DNA of 64,000 nucleotides from Moniliella sp. 'wahieum' (Eukaryota > Basidiomycota > Moniliellomycetes > Moniliellales > Moniliellaceae): positions 124,001-188,000 of the forward strand of contig RSEE01000062.1 of assembly GCA_003971905.1 (NCBI GenBank), read 5' to 3'. Position 1 is the stretch's first letter; each line of letters opens with the position of its first letter. This document shows, piece by piece, positions 10,012-21,873 of this stretch. Under the pieces are notes generated by a model. The model had not been told where the DNA came from, ran no database searches, and saw only the letters and a program-made list of their open reading frames with translations. The translations under genes and the position numbers were made by a program.

Positions 10012-11670
10012 CTATTCGCATCCTTCTCTCCACTCCCCTCTCCCATGAGGGAAGACATGCAATTGCATTGCCCACGGCACATCCTGCCGGGATCTAGGAT
10101 ACACATTTGTTTTTAGTTGGCGTGCATTTTGGGCGAAACCATCTCCCATACGTACGGCGCCCCTGACAACAAGTGAGTACAGGGCCAGGACACCGAAGGC
10201 GATATGGGGAGGCTGGTACCACGTTCGCATGAGCAAGTTGATTGCGCCAGTGAGCAGGTTGGCCTAGAAACAAAAAAACAAGGTTAGCAAGCATACAGCA
10301 GGAGCTGTTTACCGTGTTGCACCATTGAGGTCTCGAGGAAGAATAACGTACCAGTAAGAAGGCTGGCATGGCGTGTCGGTTGAGAGCGTCGAGCAGGTCC
10401 GCTGAAACAGCCGGCGGGGCGGCGGGCAAACCGGTTTCCTGGTCCTGCGTACCCACCACGCCCGCCTCCATGGAAGCCTGCGTCGTCGCATACAGTGCCA
10501 AAACCATCGTGTTGTATGCAGCGACCAAGCTGACGTAGCCTGCGTTGGCCAGACGACGACTGACGCCCCATCCTGCTGTAGGGGGGATTTGGGCCGCATA
10601 CGGCGACGGCTCCGCTGTGGTGACAACCCAGAAGGCCAAAGCGTATCCGAACGCCAGTAGGCTCAATCCACGTCGTGGGCCCGGGGAGAACGCGGCCAAA
10701 CCAGCATGCACACCCAAAAGGAAGATGGAGACGTAGCCTACCAACGATACAAGGCCTTCTTTGTTCTGGGTGAGCAAAGGCAGGCCGTCAGCCACCCTGT
10801 TAGGCAAGGCGGCAAGTGCCCATTCCCCCCACCCACGAGGACAGAATGGCCTCGTGTTGCACCCAAGAGGGCGAGGGAGAGCAAGACGATGCTGCGACCC
10901 GAGGGGCGTAGATACGCAGTCACCGTAGCCAACAACGGCACCAGCGCCAGTGTCGCAAAGAAGTTCCAGTGTACCCCGTACTCGCCCATATGCTCGGGTA
11001 GGCCACACCCTTGACTGCCGCCACGCGAACCAGTGCAAGCACAACAAGCGGCCACGTTTTGGAGAGCGTCTTGCGCCACAGTTAGTGTACGCGGGCGAAA
11101 GGGAGGTGAGGCCAGTGGTTTGGTTGTGGATGTAAAGCGGTGAAAGCAAAGGGCGCGCCGAGACCAAGCCCCAGCTAAATACGAACGAACCCACGCCCAG
11201 GTCCATCATACTCATCCCAAAGTTCTCTGTTTTGGCCAAGGAGCGAGGGAAGATGGGAAAGTCAACAGCCAGGATGCAGAGGACGGTCATGAGCATCATA
11301 TGGGCGCGGTAGATGGTGAGGAACCGGTGGGTCGGGCTCGGACAGGAGGAGGAGCGAAGACGAAGACGAAGACAGCCCAAGGTACGTGCACGGTAGAAGA
11401 GCAAAAGCGCACCAAAAGCAAGACAGCGGTCAACAGCCCGGCTTCCTTTGGTTGCGACCACACTGTGCACGCCGCCAAGGGCGGCAGAACCACAGCACGC
11501 CCATTCGCGGCGAGCCGCAGTGGCCAAGGGACAGAACCGTGCTGAGTCTGGCCGGCTTTGAGAAGGACCGCACCAGCCCAGGGGACGAGACTGATGGATA
11601 CGATCTGGAGGAGCGACCCGCCGGTCAGGTTAGTGACGGACGCCTCCTTGGCCTCGCGGTACGTGCTCAT
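10012..11670 (-). CDS. GWT1: GPI-anchor inositol acyltransferase GWT1/PIG-W (frameshifted reading)
   Basis: Multi-pass ER membrane enzyme that acylates the inositol of glucosaminyl-phosphatidylinositol during GPI-anchor synthesis. Start chosen at ATG 11670 (MSTYREAKEASVTNLTGGS, the typical N-terminus). Other family blocks are YRAHMMLMTVLCILAVDFP with FPRSLAKTENFGMSMMDLG (about 11310-11180), EHMGEYGVHWNFFATLALV (about 11000), NKEGLVSLVGYVSIFLLG (about 10760-10700) and HAMPAFLL, followed across an intron by NLLTGAINLLMRTW. Hydrophobic segments occur throughout. Several one-base shifts break the frame without loss of conserved blocks. The 3' end is uncertain: the stop at 10012 or an alternative stop near 10115. 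Confidence 0.9.
10264..10351 (-). other. Intron of GWT1
   Basis: Donor GTACGT at 10351, GCTAACC branch motif and acceptor TTTCTAG ending at 10264. It joins HAMPAFLL to ANLLTGAINLL. Confidence 0.85.
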
Positions 11671-12109
11671 CGTCGTCGCGCAAGAAGAAGCAGACACGCA
11701 GTGGCCAAGACGACCTTCAACGTTGAAGTGGGTAGTGACGTGGTGGAGCAGTCCCCCTGAAATGTTTCACGCTGCCGGCATGTGACCCAGGGTTGAATAT
11801 TGAATCGCCATTTTCTTTTCAGCTCTGTAATTATCGGGGCACGGGCCCCTTTAACCCTTCATTCTCTCTCATGTTCGTTTCCTTTATCTCGCCACCACCG
11901 CTTCCCTTGCGTTTTCTCTCACTCGACCTGATTCTTGAGCCAATACCTGCCAGTCGGGATCAGACCCACTTGATCACCGTTTGATCACCCAAGTTGACTG
12001 GTCCTGATTTGTTCTAATAGTAGTAGACCCTGTTTTCCCTCTTTGACTATGCTCCTCTTCCTCTTCCTCCGTGTGATTCAGCTCGCATGTTCTCTTCTTC
12101 TCCGAGGCA
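11671..12109. other. Intergenic stretch, divergent promoters of GWT1 and the unrecognised ORF
   Basis: No gene recognised; CT-rich toward 12040-12100. Confidence 0.45.
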
Positions 12110-12115
12110 TATATA
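12110..12115 (+). promoter_or_regulatory. TATA box of the ORF at 12330
   Basis: TATATA about 215 bp upstream of ATG 12330. It lies downstream of the more distal in-frame ATG at 12087, which argues against that ATG as the start. Confidence 0.5.
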
Positions 12116-12329
12116 CCTCGCCCTCTTTCCATTCGATGAATGTCATCCTCATCCTGTCCCCCATCTCCCTCTCCTGTTAGCCAAGGTGATTGCTTCGTGG
12201 AGACTGGGCGCCACAGTAGCCGTGTCCATTGCATCACCGCAGCCATTCCGTCTCAAGTCCTCGAGCGTATATTACGCTACCACCTTTTTGCCTCGCTTCG
12301 TGCCCTCCCTCGCACCCCTTGTATTTGAG

Positions 12330-13109
12330 ATGGACGCCTCGAACGCCCCCACGGCACCCAACGCCGCGCTGCCGGAACCAACGCAAGCCATGGCTTGGTC
12401 TCCCTACGACTCTATCCATTTCCCACAGGAGGTCTCCCAAGCTGTCCAAGAGGCAGAACACCTTTCCAAGCCGGACTATGACGCACTTCAAGGTCTCAAG
12501 TACGCCCATATTCAAAAATGGGACCACGACCCTTTGACGCTACCTGTTCTCTTCGAGAAAATCGAGAGATTCCTAGATATTGAACAAGTCTCCCCTCTGT
12601 CGGTGACAAGTTATTACTTCGGTTCTAGGGCCCTTTCCGGGGAGCCCACTGACATTGCGCACAGTACCTGCGTCTATCCCTGTGCGCTCTGTTGGGACAA
12701 CATGAAACGTGGGCTCCTGCTTGCTTACAATCCTGAGAGTGAGATCGACTCCCGTCTGAAATCCTTAGAATGGGGTCGGGACGCTTATTGGTCCGAGAAT
12801 CTTCCAAGTCATGAGATTTGTCATAATGGACGCCCGAACATTGGGCCCGACCAAGTACGACGTGATCAGAGAGAACTTCTGCCGATACTTGAGCCAGCAT
12901 GGGTACTCGAAAAAGTGGCGAACAGGTGGAACAGTATCCACGACTGGACGGCGTTTATCAAGACGTGGCCTTGGTCACCAATTGTAAGGTCCGCATTATC
13001 ACCATACAACGCTAACAAGCAATGCTTGATTAAGGTGATTCTGCCTTACAAAGGTATCATTGACGAAGACTGCCCTGACCCCTTATACGTCGACGTGCTC
13101 CCTCGGTGA
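12330..13109 (+). CDS. Unrecognised intact protein, about 260 residues
   Basis: No family recognised. The frame is open from 12087, but I start at ATG 12330 (MDASNAPTAPNAALPEPTQ) because a TATA box lies between the two. The protein is rich in Trp and acidic residues. It has a Cys cluster, CVYPCALCWDN, at about residues 111-121 and a Trp-rich C-terminal part (DWTAFIKTWPWSP). No signal peptide or membrane segment from this start. A possible 51-nt in-frame intron (donor GTAAGG near 12984, CTAAC near 13011) cannot be excluded. It is one of only two frames in the window with no sign of an indel, although its neighbours are broken. Codon-like GC content and length favour a real gene. Confidence 0.55.
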   Translation: MDASNAPTAPNAALPEPTQAMAWSPYDSIHFPQEVSQAVQEAEHLSKPDYDALQGLKYAHIQKWDHDPLTLPVLFEKIERFLDIEQVSPLSVTSYYFGSRALSGEPTDIAHSTCVYPCALCWDNMKRGLLLAYNPESEIDSRLKSLEWGRDAYWSENLPSHEICHNGRPNIGPDQVRRDQRELLPILEPAWVLEKVANRWNSIHDWTAFIKTWPWSPIVRSALSPYNANKQCLIKVILPYKGIIDEDCPDPLYVDVLPR

Positions 13110-13729
13110 ATATCACAGTGTACCCGGAAACACCGCATCCTACGTGAGCGGCATATGACCGTCCGTCTCGCTGCCGTCGAATGGCTCCCAGACTCCTTCA
13201 ATCCAACCCCTGTTGAATGTACAGCCAGGCCACTGGGCAATGTAAATTAAGTGGAGCTCTTGAACTCGTGTCCCTCTTTCCTTTTCTTGGCCCTAATGGA
13301 TGTCCTCCTTTCATTGTTCCGGCTTGTGACATGTGACAATGTGACATCCATCACCGTGGCAGCGGTATGTAGTTCTTGAAGCTTCAAGATGCCCCAGCAC
13401 CAGCAACGTTCGTCCGAACTTCCCCTGTTCATGAATGTTGTACCACCGCCAGCGCCCAGGGTTATGCGATTCAGGCCATGTGGGCATTGCAGTGGTCACT
13501 CTCATTTCCATGCTTGCCGAAGCTCTTCCGTAACCCGCATCCATAGCGGCAAACACAGCTCACCCCCCAGCGGAGGCCGAAGTCAAGTGGCTCATTCAAA
13601 ACACAGACTATAGTCCCGTTAGACCAACAAAACCGTCAGCAGGCAAAGTGTATCTTCCCAGCCGCGGAGGATATTGTGACCCACATGTAACACGGAGCTA
13701 CGAAAATAGTGGGACACGGTTCAGTACGT
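13110..13729. other. Intergenic stretch
   Basis: No gene recognised. Contains an AACGTTC microrepeat at 13727-13740, at the 3' end of glutaredoxin. Confidence 0.5.
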
Positions 13730-14135
13730 TCAACGTTCAAGGGAGAGCAACTCCTTCAGTCGCCCATCAGAAGCGAGCACTTGCAAGTCGGAGTTGCCGC
13801 CCACATGCTTGCCATTGATAAAGATGTTGGGCACGGTGCGCTGGCCCGTCTTGGAAGCCAAATAGGTCTGGATCTCAGCCCCCTTCGATCCCAGTTGGTC
13901 CAGCTCCAACACACCGAGCGGGGAGGGCGCCACGTGAACTTGTTGAGCAAGCTAATAGGGGGTTAGCCCGGTCACAAGCCAATCAATATATACGCGCGTT
14001 GTGTGCCGACTGGAGTGAGTGAAATGCGGAGGGGGAGGACGCACGTTTTGCTGGCGGTACAGTAGGGACAGAATGACTTGGAAAACACAAATACCGGTTC
14101 TGGGCAATCAGCTGCTCCACTTGTTTTGCCGCCAT
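13730..14135 (-). CDS. Dithiol glutaredoxin, two exons (frameshifted reading)
   Basis: Small thiol-disulfide oxidoreductase that uses glutathione. ATG 14135 opens [14 protein letters not shown]. After a one-base shift the frame reads [17 protein letters not shown], giving the CPYC active site (about 14060-14070). An intron follows, then LLNKF and, after another shift near 13930, [20 protein letters not shown]. The glutathione-site block [19 protein letters not shown] has the conserved cis-Pro. The end is LKELLSLER with stop at 13730. Length is about 100 residues, normal for the family. No targeting peptide, so probably cytosolic. Confidence 0.9.
13952..14044 (-). other. Intron of glutaredoxin
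   Basis: Donor GTGCGT at 14044, GCTAACC branch motif and acceptor ATTAG ending at 13952. The junction SKT/LLNKF is in phase. Confidence 0.8.
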
Positions 14136-15360
14136 GGTCCTCGTATCCGTACTGCAGCGCCTGGTGGTGGTGGAAAGAAGCACGTCAAGCATCAATTGCA
14201 TTAATGGCATCAATGTTTGCGAGAAACAAACACTTAACCCCGACAAAGAGCGGGGCGGAACAGTACTTTAATTCTGTTGCCATTCCGCGCTATCACGACG
14301 TGTGGCGGTCATCGATCATCGGTCATGCATCAGTGAAGCGAGAGATTCCGTAGGGTCACCACCGTCGTAATTGCTTTTGCTTGCTGCTCCACCATCAAAA
14401 CATTTTTAAGCGGCCGAGGCATGGTCTTCTAAAGCGAGAGGCTATGTTATTGTCCAAAATGTAATCATTGATGAAGATGAGGCCTGGTGTCTTGGCCTGA
14501 CGGTCCTCGAAGGTGCTGCACCATCGGACTATAGTGTAACAGTCGGGACTAAACGGGGGAGACCAAGGTCCTGTCAGAGGCGGGGGGAAAGGCAAGGTCG
14601 TTCGTGGGAGGAAACAGAAGGCATCGGACAGAGAACAGAAGCAAAAGGAAAGGGAAGCGCGAGAGACACACAGGATGCACAGAATTGGAAATTGGAGCGA
14701 GCTTAGTCATTCGGTAACATGTACTAGTGGCGCTGGGAATAGAGGAGGAAGGAAACGGTCCGTCGATGAAGAATACAGAGGTAATGCTCACAGCCGTTTT
14801 GCCGTTGCATTTCGTAACAACCTTTGCGTCTCTTTCCCCACAAAAGCCTCCGTGTTTCAATCGCCCGGTGGTCTCCTCGTCACCACATGCAATTAACATT
14901 GCACTGTTGGACGATGATCTCGATGTGATTCATGTCGATGAGACCTGAGGCTCAGCCCTGAGGCTCAGGCCAGAGATCAAGATCTCTGAGATGTACGAGA
15001 GAATTGAAAACGTGTTTTATGACTTGAGAATAGGATGGACTGACTGTAGAGAGCGGATGATCTTCGTGCCGCGTACAAAACAGCGAGTGGCTGACGAAAA
15101 TCGAGGACCCTCGCACCCCGACACAGCGACACACGAAAGGTCAAAAATATGTCAGCCAAGAAGAGGGGCAGCCTGAGCCACTCAGCCGCTCAAAGCGCTC
15201 ACATGCAGTCGATCTTTGATCTCAGAATCTCAGACGTCTGTCATAGAGTAATCTCGTTCGATAATGGATAATCGATGAGCTACGATCGATATATGACCTG
15301 TGGCCGAAGCTGAGGGTTATGCTGTGGTGGATGCTATAGGGGGCTGGCCTGGGGTTCTAG

Positions 15361-15386
15361 CGGTTGCTGTTGCTGTTGCTGTTGGG
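15361..15386. repeat. TGT/TGC-type trinucleotide run
   Basis: Four to five GTTGCT-like units in tandem. Confidence 0.75.
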
Positions 15387-16192
15387 CGGCATGCAGTATG
15401 CAAAAGGCCAGCTGGACCCTGCGCGCTACGGCCGGGTAATGAATACTGAGTCGCAGTACTGCGGTCCTGTCCTGTGAGAGGGGAGTACTGACGGTACTGA
15501 CGTACTGAGTGGATGGGCCGAAGTGGTGTAATGCTAATGCCGGGTGTGGCACGTGAATATTTTTTGTGAATAGGCGAATGCAAAACAGCACAGCACCTCC
15601 ACCCTGCTGCGCTATTTTGCATGCGCTCAAATTACAGCGCTTCTAATCGCAGTGCAACGCTCGCCTGAGACAGCCAACGTTCCCACGCGATTTCTCAGAA
15701 TGCGGCAGGGTAGGAAGCCATGCAAGTAATGGCACGGTGCATGCATGATGCATGCGAGGTGCTGAGGAACACGTTAGCAAACAATGCCAATGGCTGAGCG
15801 CCTGTGCTTACTCGGCGCTTCCTACGTAATGCAAATGCATAATGCGCTTTTGCTTACCTCAGCATGAGACAACAACCATCCAGCTTTTGTCCCTGCTTGG
15901 TCTCAGATCCCAGGTGCCGGCAGTGGCTAGCGGCTAGTGGCCACGGGAGGTTACCGGTTATGGGCCGCGTGTGCTGAAACAGGCGCCGGCTGTGTACACT
16001 GGGCAGGTGCTGCGGGTGCTGCGGTGCAGGGCTGGTGCACCGCAAACAAAGATCGGAGTCGAGCGGTTGGTGGCTGGCCTGTGCTGGCCACCGCGCGCCC
16101 AGCCCGACGGACGCCGGGCCCTGCACTGGCCCCGTGCTCTTCTTGCTGACAGCTGGGGTGCTCCGAGCAAAGGCGCATGGGCCCTGGCAGTG

Positions 16193-16238
16193 CTGGCCTG
16201 GCTTGTGGTGGCCTGGCTTGGGCTGGCCTGGCTTGGAC
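16193..16238. repeat. Three imperfect 14-15-bp tandem units (TGGCCTGGCTTG)
   Basis: The unit GGCCTGGCTTG is repeated three times with short spacers. Confidence 0.75.
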
Positions 16239-16550
16239 TGCCACTCCCATTCTCACACAGGGAAGCGGTGCATAATGCTGCATGCGCTGCGAAGGAATGC
16301 GACAGGCCGGCGTATTGCCCGCGCCTACCAGCATATACTAGCGTAAGCGTATACTCGTTGGCTGCCTCGCCGGCTACCTCGCGGCATGCTCTCCGATCTC
16401 GTCGCTGCCATCGCCTTACCGGCGTTGCACGTGGCCCCTGTCCTTCCAGGAACGCCGTCCGCAGCAGACGGGCAGTGTGTAGCTCTCGGGCCGGATGCTG
16501 GGCCGAACTGGCGCCGTGCGAGGTGCGAGCCGCCCATGCATCACGCATCG

Positions 16551-16566
16551 CATGTCACATGTCACA
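16551..16566. repeat. ACATGTC microrepeat, 7-bp period
   Basis: CATGTCACATGTCACA, part of the palindrome-plus-one-base repeat class. Confidence 0.85.
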
Positions 16567-16903
16567 CGCCATGCATTACATCCCCCTCGGGGCTTCACCG
16601 ACTGGATGACTAGTGACCGGTGAGAGGGATCGATGATCGATGAGGTCAGACGTCAGCGCGTCAGCAGGCATCATGCATGCACACCATGCATCAGTGCATC
16701 AGCGCTTAACCTCAGCGGTCAACGAGCGGACATCCGCCCATCATCATGCATTATGCATCACCCACCACCGGCACTGGCTGTACCCCTCGCCGCATGCAGG
16801 GAGAGTTGCGGCGGAAGGGCATTCGACCGTCGCTGGTCGATCGTCTCGTGGTCAGACGACAAACCATCACCACCACCACCTCCTCCCCCTCCTCTCCGGC
16901 GCG

Positions 16904-19900
16904 ATGAGTGCGGCCTTCGACCTCTTCGCCGACGACGACCCCGAGTCGGTCTGGATGCAGGCACGTCCTGCGTTGCTGCTCATCGAGCAGCTGTGCCGCC
17001 ACTTCTCCATCAGCACCGACAGCGGCGTATCCACCGGCACGTTCAGCGACGCCTCTGCCTCCACCGTCGTCGTCCCGGCTCCTTTGCTAGTACGCACACT
17101 GCCTCTTTGCCGCCCTCGGCCTCAGCACAACCGTCAATGCTGCTCCTCCCTCCCCGCCTCGTCCTCTGCTTCCTCCACTGCCTCGGCGGGCGACCTCGCC
17201 CCGGCCCCCATGACCACCACGTCCACTTCCTCCCCATCCTTTATGCTCGGCCTCCCGCGCCCGCGCCAACCCAGCCTTGGCTACTCGTACCAGCGTTCAG
17301 GTAGCCCCACCGCCTTTGACTTCGGCTGGGGCTCGGCAGCCGGACTGAGTGTGCCTGCTCAAGCTGGTCCTGGACCAGGCTGGGGACCCAAAATTATGCT
17401 CACCGTCCCACAGGGTCTCTGTCTGTCCGCCGCGTCAGCTCGCTGGCCTCAGGATCCTTCTCTGCTTCGCCCACCCCACGTTCCAGTATCAGTTCTCGTC
17501 GCAACCCAGGTGCACCACAGCCGTTCTTGATGAACCTGCCCAAGGACGACGATCAAGTGCCTCCATCAATGATGGCCATTGAGGAAGGGGTGGTCATGTT
17601 GTCCCCCGGTGCCGACCCAGACGCAGTGTCCGAAGAAGAAGAAGTGTGGGATGCAGTCGCTCGCACCCTGCGTCCTGTGGCGGATGTACTACGGCAAGAC
17701 CGGTTGCGAATCGCCATTGGCTCGTCGGACATGCCAGTGCAGGTGCTAGCCCTGCTGCGCTTGTCGACCATCCCCCGTTCGTCCAAATATCTTGCACCGC
17801 TCCAGGATGCCCAGACCCAGCTCCTGCGCGTCCTGGGCAATCTATGTGTCGATTGCGGTGCGTACTTTCCTTCCCTTGGCCAAGCAGCCAGCTCTGACCT
17901 TACTTTGCAGATGTCAACCGGGATCGACTGCTGGACCTGGATGCTGCGCCTGCTATTCTAGCCGTCGTGGACGGGTTTTGAACGACCCAGTACCGGACAT
18001 TCCGACGCTGGTCTTGTTTGATTCAACTACCTTGCACCTCCTTCGTGCTGCGACGGGGGCCATTGAGAATCTCGAATTGGACCACAGCCCCACCCAGGCG
18101 TACCTCGCATCGAACCCTATGGCGCTCCGTACCCTCTTCCGCCTTGGATCGTCCCCTCGGATTTATACCCCCTTTCTTGGACGATGGGGGGGTACGGATT
18201 CATGCGGGAGGGCTCATTACAGAGCGAGGACGCACGCGCGCTGGTTCAGGCAGGCGCAACCATTGCATCGCGCTCGTGGAAAGTGTTGCAGGACGTATTG
18301 GCTTCCCTGCTGACCCACCCCTGTCGGATGACGAACTTTCGCCCGGTGCAGCCAGCCTAGGAGCCCGTCTGTCAGGCAGCAGTCGTGGATCCACCTCTGC
18401 TCCCTTGCCCGACCCGGTCCAGCCCGCCCGCCTTCACCCTTCGCCTGAGCCGGAGCGGCACCGGCTACGCACCGGCACCGATCTCGTTCTAGCGGAAGAG
18501 GCGGAGGAGGAGGCGTGGAAGCATGTCGGGTACCGTTGCACGCCAAATCCCTTGTCATCGACACGGCGATCAATTCCACCCCGCAGTAATCTTGCGTGCA
18601 TTTCTCGACCCACGTCGCAAGCCAAGCAAGCCAAGCAAGATGGAGGAAGTGTGGGGAGGTGAGCGAGCGGCGCATGCTCGTCTCGGCCGACGAGCAAATC
18701 CTTTCGGCCGCAGCGGAACTCATTGAGTCCTCCTCGCTCGATAGCAGTGCATGGCGTCGTGCTGCCGTCGCTCCCGATAGCTGGGCCGATGCGGTGCGCT
18801 ACCCCTCTGGCTTGCGCAACCGTACCCCATGGCGGTGTATGCCGCCTTTGTGGCTCAGGGTGCGCCTCCATCCGCATGGCGCTTGGGGAGAGAGGAGGCA
18901 CGTTTCCGCGCCAGCCCGCGGCCGTCCCCGCAGTTGTTCCGCCAAAGTGCGGGAACGGGGATTGTCTGTTGCCGCCCCCGTTTCGGACGAATCGATGGGA
19001 GAGTCAGAGGAGGTGGGCGACGGTTCATGGTGCGAAGACGAGATGTTTGAACAGTATCGCTCGGCCTTGGTCCGGAGCTTCTTGGCTGTGCTGAGTGAGG
19101 AACGGACGATTGACATGCTCTTCTCTCCATCGGGCACGGGAGCACCGCACGAGGGTCCTGGTTCTGCTACCTGGCTCGTCATCTCCTTCTTTCTTGGCTC
19201 TCGGACACCGACGAGAATCGGAGTGAGCTCGTCTCGGTCGCGTTGTTGGCCTTGGGAAGTTTGGTTCGAACCGAGCCACACTGTATCAGCTTGGTGCACA
19301 AGTTTCAACTGGGCCAACGGCTGGCGCCTATCTTTGACCATACCTGGGCGAGCCAATCGGTTCAGCAATCCGCCACCTTGATGGGGACCATGCGCAATCT
19401 TTCCCTTCCCAAATGCCAACAAGGGCATGCTGGGCAGCTTGGGTTGGGTGGAGAGGGCGGCCGGGGTGCTGCGCATGCCCCCCCCTGCGGCCGTCGGAAC
19501 GAGGACGACAGTGACGACGAACGATTTATTGTTCCGCACCGTCTTGGTACTCAAGAACCTAGCGCAGGAGCAGCCGGCAACTCGGTGCGTGTTGCCATGG
19601 GACCGGCGCGCGATGCTCTGGCTCAAGTGGCCAGCAGCTTACATTCATCGCCGATCAGTTTGGAAGCGGGACGGGTGCTGGGCGTGGTGGTGCAAACGTT
19701 GTTCCTGATTCCCCTCCCTGATGCAGCCGCACTGGAATCTGCGTCCCGCAGCGAAGACAATGCCGAAGGCGTCCAGTTGGCCCGCACCATGTTGGCGGCC
19801 CGCGAGGCGATTGCGTGTGCGCCCGTGACCAATGCGCTGGCCAGCATGGTCTGCGCTTCTACACGGTACCCTGTGTTGATCAACGAGGTCTGACCGCTTT

Positions 19901-20530
19901 GGGGTTCCTTCTACCACGCCATTTGGCGCAGCCTGCGTAGCCTCCGCCTTGGTCGCTCATCCTCCTTCTCCCTCGGCCCCACCTGACGCACATACTTCCC
20001 CCATGTCTGCTGGGACGGGAGCCAGCTTGTCCCCTGACAGTTCCTTCTCCCCGCCCCCAAACAGCAGTCCTACCGGGGCAGACCAGGAAGGCTCAAGGCC
20101 AGGCGGAAGGGGACGAGCCTCGCTCGTACTTCCCCCCCGAAGAAGTCAGCCCCCGTACTCGTCCTGCGGCTTTACCCTCTGTTCCCACCAAGCCACCCAC
20201 CGACCCCAGCTTGCTAACCATGCTCCTCTCTGTCTTGGCACGACGAGACGCACGAATGCCGCCGCACTATGCTTCGAATGCATGTGCGCTGGTGATCAAG
20301 TTGTTTTCGCGCATGCGGGCCCGCGCGCACCAGCACCGTTGGTACGGGATTTGGACTTGATTGCTCTCCAGATCGCTCCGGCACTGGAACGTTAGCGTCG
20401 CAAGGACCGACGGAAGCACTGTTGATGGCCCAACGAGCGTTCGAGTGCGTTCGTGCCGTTGCACCCCTGTCCCGCCTTTGCGCTCGCCCGCATCCGAGAT
20501 GGAAATCACTTCCCCGGCTAGTGCGCCCCT
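16904..20530 (+). CDS. Armadillo-repeat protein similar to Rap1 GTPase-GDP dissociation stimulator (smgGDS)
   Basis: Likely a chaperone or exchange regulator of small GTPases, built of armadillo repeats. ATG 16904 opens MSAAFDLFADDDPESVWMQ. A long Ser/Pro/Ala-rich insert fills about 17030-17540. ARM-type segments include TQLLRVLGNLCVDC, joined across a 53-nt intron to DVNRDRLLDLDAAPAILA; LRAATGAIENLELDHS; ALGSLVRTEPHCISLVHKF; VQQSATLMGTMRNLSLP; LVLKNLAQEQPATR; and VTNALASMVCASTRYPV. The final part (to about 20530) reads LLTMLLSVLARRDARMPPHY and SNACALVIKLFSRM. Repeated NL/RNL cores and the GNL...ENR pattern fit smgGDS. Many one-base shifts; the stop is uncertain. Another ARM protein family remains possible. 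Confidence 0.6.
17858..17910 (+). other. Intron of the armadillo protein gene
   Basis: Donor GTGCGT, CTGAC branch motif, acceptor TTTGCAG, 53 nt. Removal joins VDC and DVNRD in phase. Confidence 0.85.
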
Positions 20531-21873
20531 TTAGGATTCCCAGGTGGAGGTGCACAGGATGGCATGACATGTCTTGGTTTATCTATGGTCTCTTTCTCTT
20601 TTTCTTTCTTTTTCTCCTTCTCTCCTCGGTTGACTCCGCTTGCCTTCGCTCGGCTGCCCCCCCCCACCCCCCCACCTAGCCTCTTTCTTTACTTCTTTTC
20701 TGATCGTTTGTTTCACTCTCTGGACTGCTGTTCTTACTATTTACCCTATCGTACCCTTGCCTTGTTTTTTTCTTATCTCTCTCTCTCTTCCCCTCTCTCT
20801 CTTACTCTCTTTCTTTCTTCTTTCTTTCTTTCTCTCTCTCTATCTCATCCTTTCTCTTTATCTTCCCGGACCCCCAGCCCCTCCCCTCGAACACATCTCC
20901 TTGGCAACCTCCATGATATCTGCGCAATCCGCCATCAACTTTCAAGCCTCTCTTCGTCCCCCTTCTCTCTGTCCACACACTCCTGGTAGATAGTGGATAT
21001 CCCCTGGGACGCCGTGACGTCTTCATGTCCACAACAATTTTACCGGGGATGAAACGAGAGAGGTGTGGGTGAGGCAAGATACAGCCCTGGAAGTGCGCCC
21101 AGGATCACCGCCGCGTATTACGGCGGCAAGGCAAGACGGTAAAGGCATGCGGATCCACTAGGTGAGCGAGCGCAAGCGACTGGTGAAAGCGGCAAGGTGC
21201 AAGGTTGCTGGGGCCAGGGGGGAGCGCTGGTGTCGTAGCAGCAACCCCGGAACCAATGGATGACGAACTAGGTTAAAAGTAGAGGGCGAAGGAAAAGGAG
21301 TGGCACTGGCCAGTGGAAGAGGATACTGCCATGATTGTATGGTTGGATGTGGAAGAAGATGAATGTGACGTTCAAGGGATGGGCCCTCTAAGATCTGACC
21401 CCTTGTGGTCAACACCTCTACACGGGCCAATAGAACTTGGAGAGAGACTGGTGGCGATAAGTAGCAGAGGTGGCTTATAGTTGTATTGTGATCAAACCAG
21501 CCTGAATACTAAAACACAGTTGGTTTGTGTACTAATAGGCTGTGCGCAAGTACTCTCTGATCTGTATTTCACTATTGGGGTATATGGCAAAGTATGGAAG
21601 TACTACGGAGCATGGGAGGTGGTGAGAGGTATGAACATATTAAGTCGATGGCAGGAGAAGGGATCCGTCACGAGGGGCATCCGTCACGAGGGGTCTAGAT
21701 CAAGGTAAGAGAGCGGCGGGAACAAGTAAAGGACGAAAAGGGGGAAAAACAAGAAGGTCGAAAGAAGAAAACCTCGCAGTGTGCGGGGCATAGCCGGAAC
21801 GTCCCCAAGGTCATTCGGTGGGACGAGGCCATGAAAGGATGAGAGGGCAAGGGCAAGGCAAGACCGATACCTT
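20531..21873. other. Intergenic stretch with a long C/T tract
   Basis: About 290 bp of C/T-dominated DNA at 20580-20875, then no recognisable gene. An 18-bp tandem direct repeat (atccgtcacgaggggc) sits at about 21663-21697. Confidence 0.5.
20580..20875. repeat. Polypyrimidine tract (CT/CTTT-rich)
   Basis: Runs such as ctctctctctcttcccctct and tttctttcttctttctttct; low complexity, one strand almost only C and T. Confidence 0.85.

Larger units (their letters stand above)
14136..16903. other. 2.8-kb intergenic stretch with microrepeats
   Basis: No gene recognised on either strand. Contains a CTGTTG run at 15361-15386, ATGCAT clusters (15739-15760, 16536-16550, 16667-16700, 16740-16760), an ACATGTC repeat at 16551-16566 and a 15-bp GC-rich tandem repeat at 16193-16238. 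The last ~60 bp are the C/T-rich leader of the next gene. Confidence 0.5.

Noticed and set aside
12087..12329. N-terminal extension of the unrecognised protein from ATG 12087
   Set aside because: A TATATA box lies at 12110, downstream of that ATG, so transcripts probably start after it.
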